A DNA stretch of 59,639 bases, taken from the NCBI RefSeq assembly GCF_000813725.1, contig NZ_JWLD01000084.1, positions 1 through 59,639 of the forward strand, written 5' to 3'. The stretch's first letter is position 1. Each line of letters begins with the position of its first letter. The stretch comes from Leisingera sp. ANG-Vp (GTDB lineage Bacteria > Pseudomonadota > Alphaproteobacteria > Rhodobacterales > Rhodobacteraceae). A model generated the notes under the pieces. It ran no database searches. It had not been told where the DNA came from and saw only the letters and a list, made by a program, of their open reading frames with translations. The position numbers and the translations under genes are program-made. Below are positions 59,623 through 59,639 of this stretch, in pieces.

Positions 59623-59639
59623 ATGAGCTACAAGAGTGA
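59623..59639 (+). CDS. Start of an unidentified gene, cut by the window edge
   Basis: ATG preceded by CAGGGAGAGGG; the five readable codons give MSYKS. Too short to assign. Formate-tetrahydrofolate ligase proteins can begin like this and would suit the pathway, but that is a guess. Confidence 0.5.

Overview
The window is high-GC, densely packed DNA from an alphaproteobacterium, most likely a marine Rhodobacteraceae of the Roseobacter group (Leisingera/Phaeobacter/Ruegeria-like). This is inferred from the gene content: a Tmm/Dmm/GmaS methylated-amine island, an MbfA gene behind a perfect Irr-type box, a GAAC-N7-GAAC LexA box at imuB, and family choices typical of roseobacters. No rRNA, tRNA, CRISPR array, insertion sequence or prophage was recognised.

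Positions 1-21,260 hold ordinary housekeeping and accessory genes: a DMT permease (cut by the window edge), a NIPSNAP protein, a formaldehyde/redox operon (fghA-sthA-UPF0178), a cupin, an AEC carrier, a decayed polysaccharide-pyruvyl-transferase-like pseudogene, the iron exporter mbfA, a TetR regulator, a class II cytochrome c, a stand-alone SOS-controlled imuB, an ArsR-like regulator, a DUF2794 protein, an NlpC/P60 plus M17 peptidase pair, a DUF3095 cyclase-like protein, an MFS permease, asd and a DUF4139 protein.

Positions 21,450-29,780 are a complete lower homoprotocatechuate (3,4-dihydroxyphenylacetate) meta-cleavage operon. It reads hpaF-hpaE-hpaD(class III)-hpaD(class I)-aromatic amino acid decarboxylase-hpaG-hpaH-hpaI on the minus strand, with hpaR divergent. 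It carries two unrelated ring-cleavage dioxygenases and an embedded PLP decarboxylase.

Positions 30,050-59,320 are a roughly 29-kb methylated-amine island. It contains a four-subunit sarcosine-oxidase-type enzyme (probable N-methylglutamate dehydrogenase, mgdABCD), trimethylamine monooxygenase (tmm), dimethylamine monooxygenase (dmmDABC), N-methylglutamate synthase (mgsABC), gamma-glutamylmethylamide synthetase (gmaS) and a divergent Amt permease with a tiny membrane protein. In the middle sits a HAAT-type (Liv/urea/amide-like) ABC transporter with its own Tat-exported binding protein. A second binding-protein paralogue without a visible export signal, a GntR/FCD regulator, an XRE-cupin regulator and a GlxA-type AraC regulator surround it. 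A 50-bp cis module with two ATTGGT-N4-ACCAAT-like palindromes is duplicated in front of tmm and dmmD, which suggests one GntR-type regulon. The best candidate for something undescribed is this transporter, cytoplasmic-sensor and GntR unit wired to tmm and dmm. TMAO demethylase (tdm), the step between Tmm and Dmm, is absent from the window.

A dispersed chain-of-hairpins element is present at three loci. Its stems keep pairing while their sequences differ, and in one case its two halves bracket the pseudogene.
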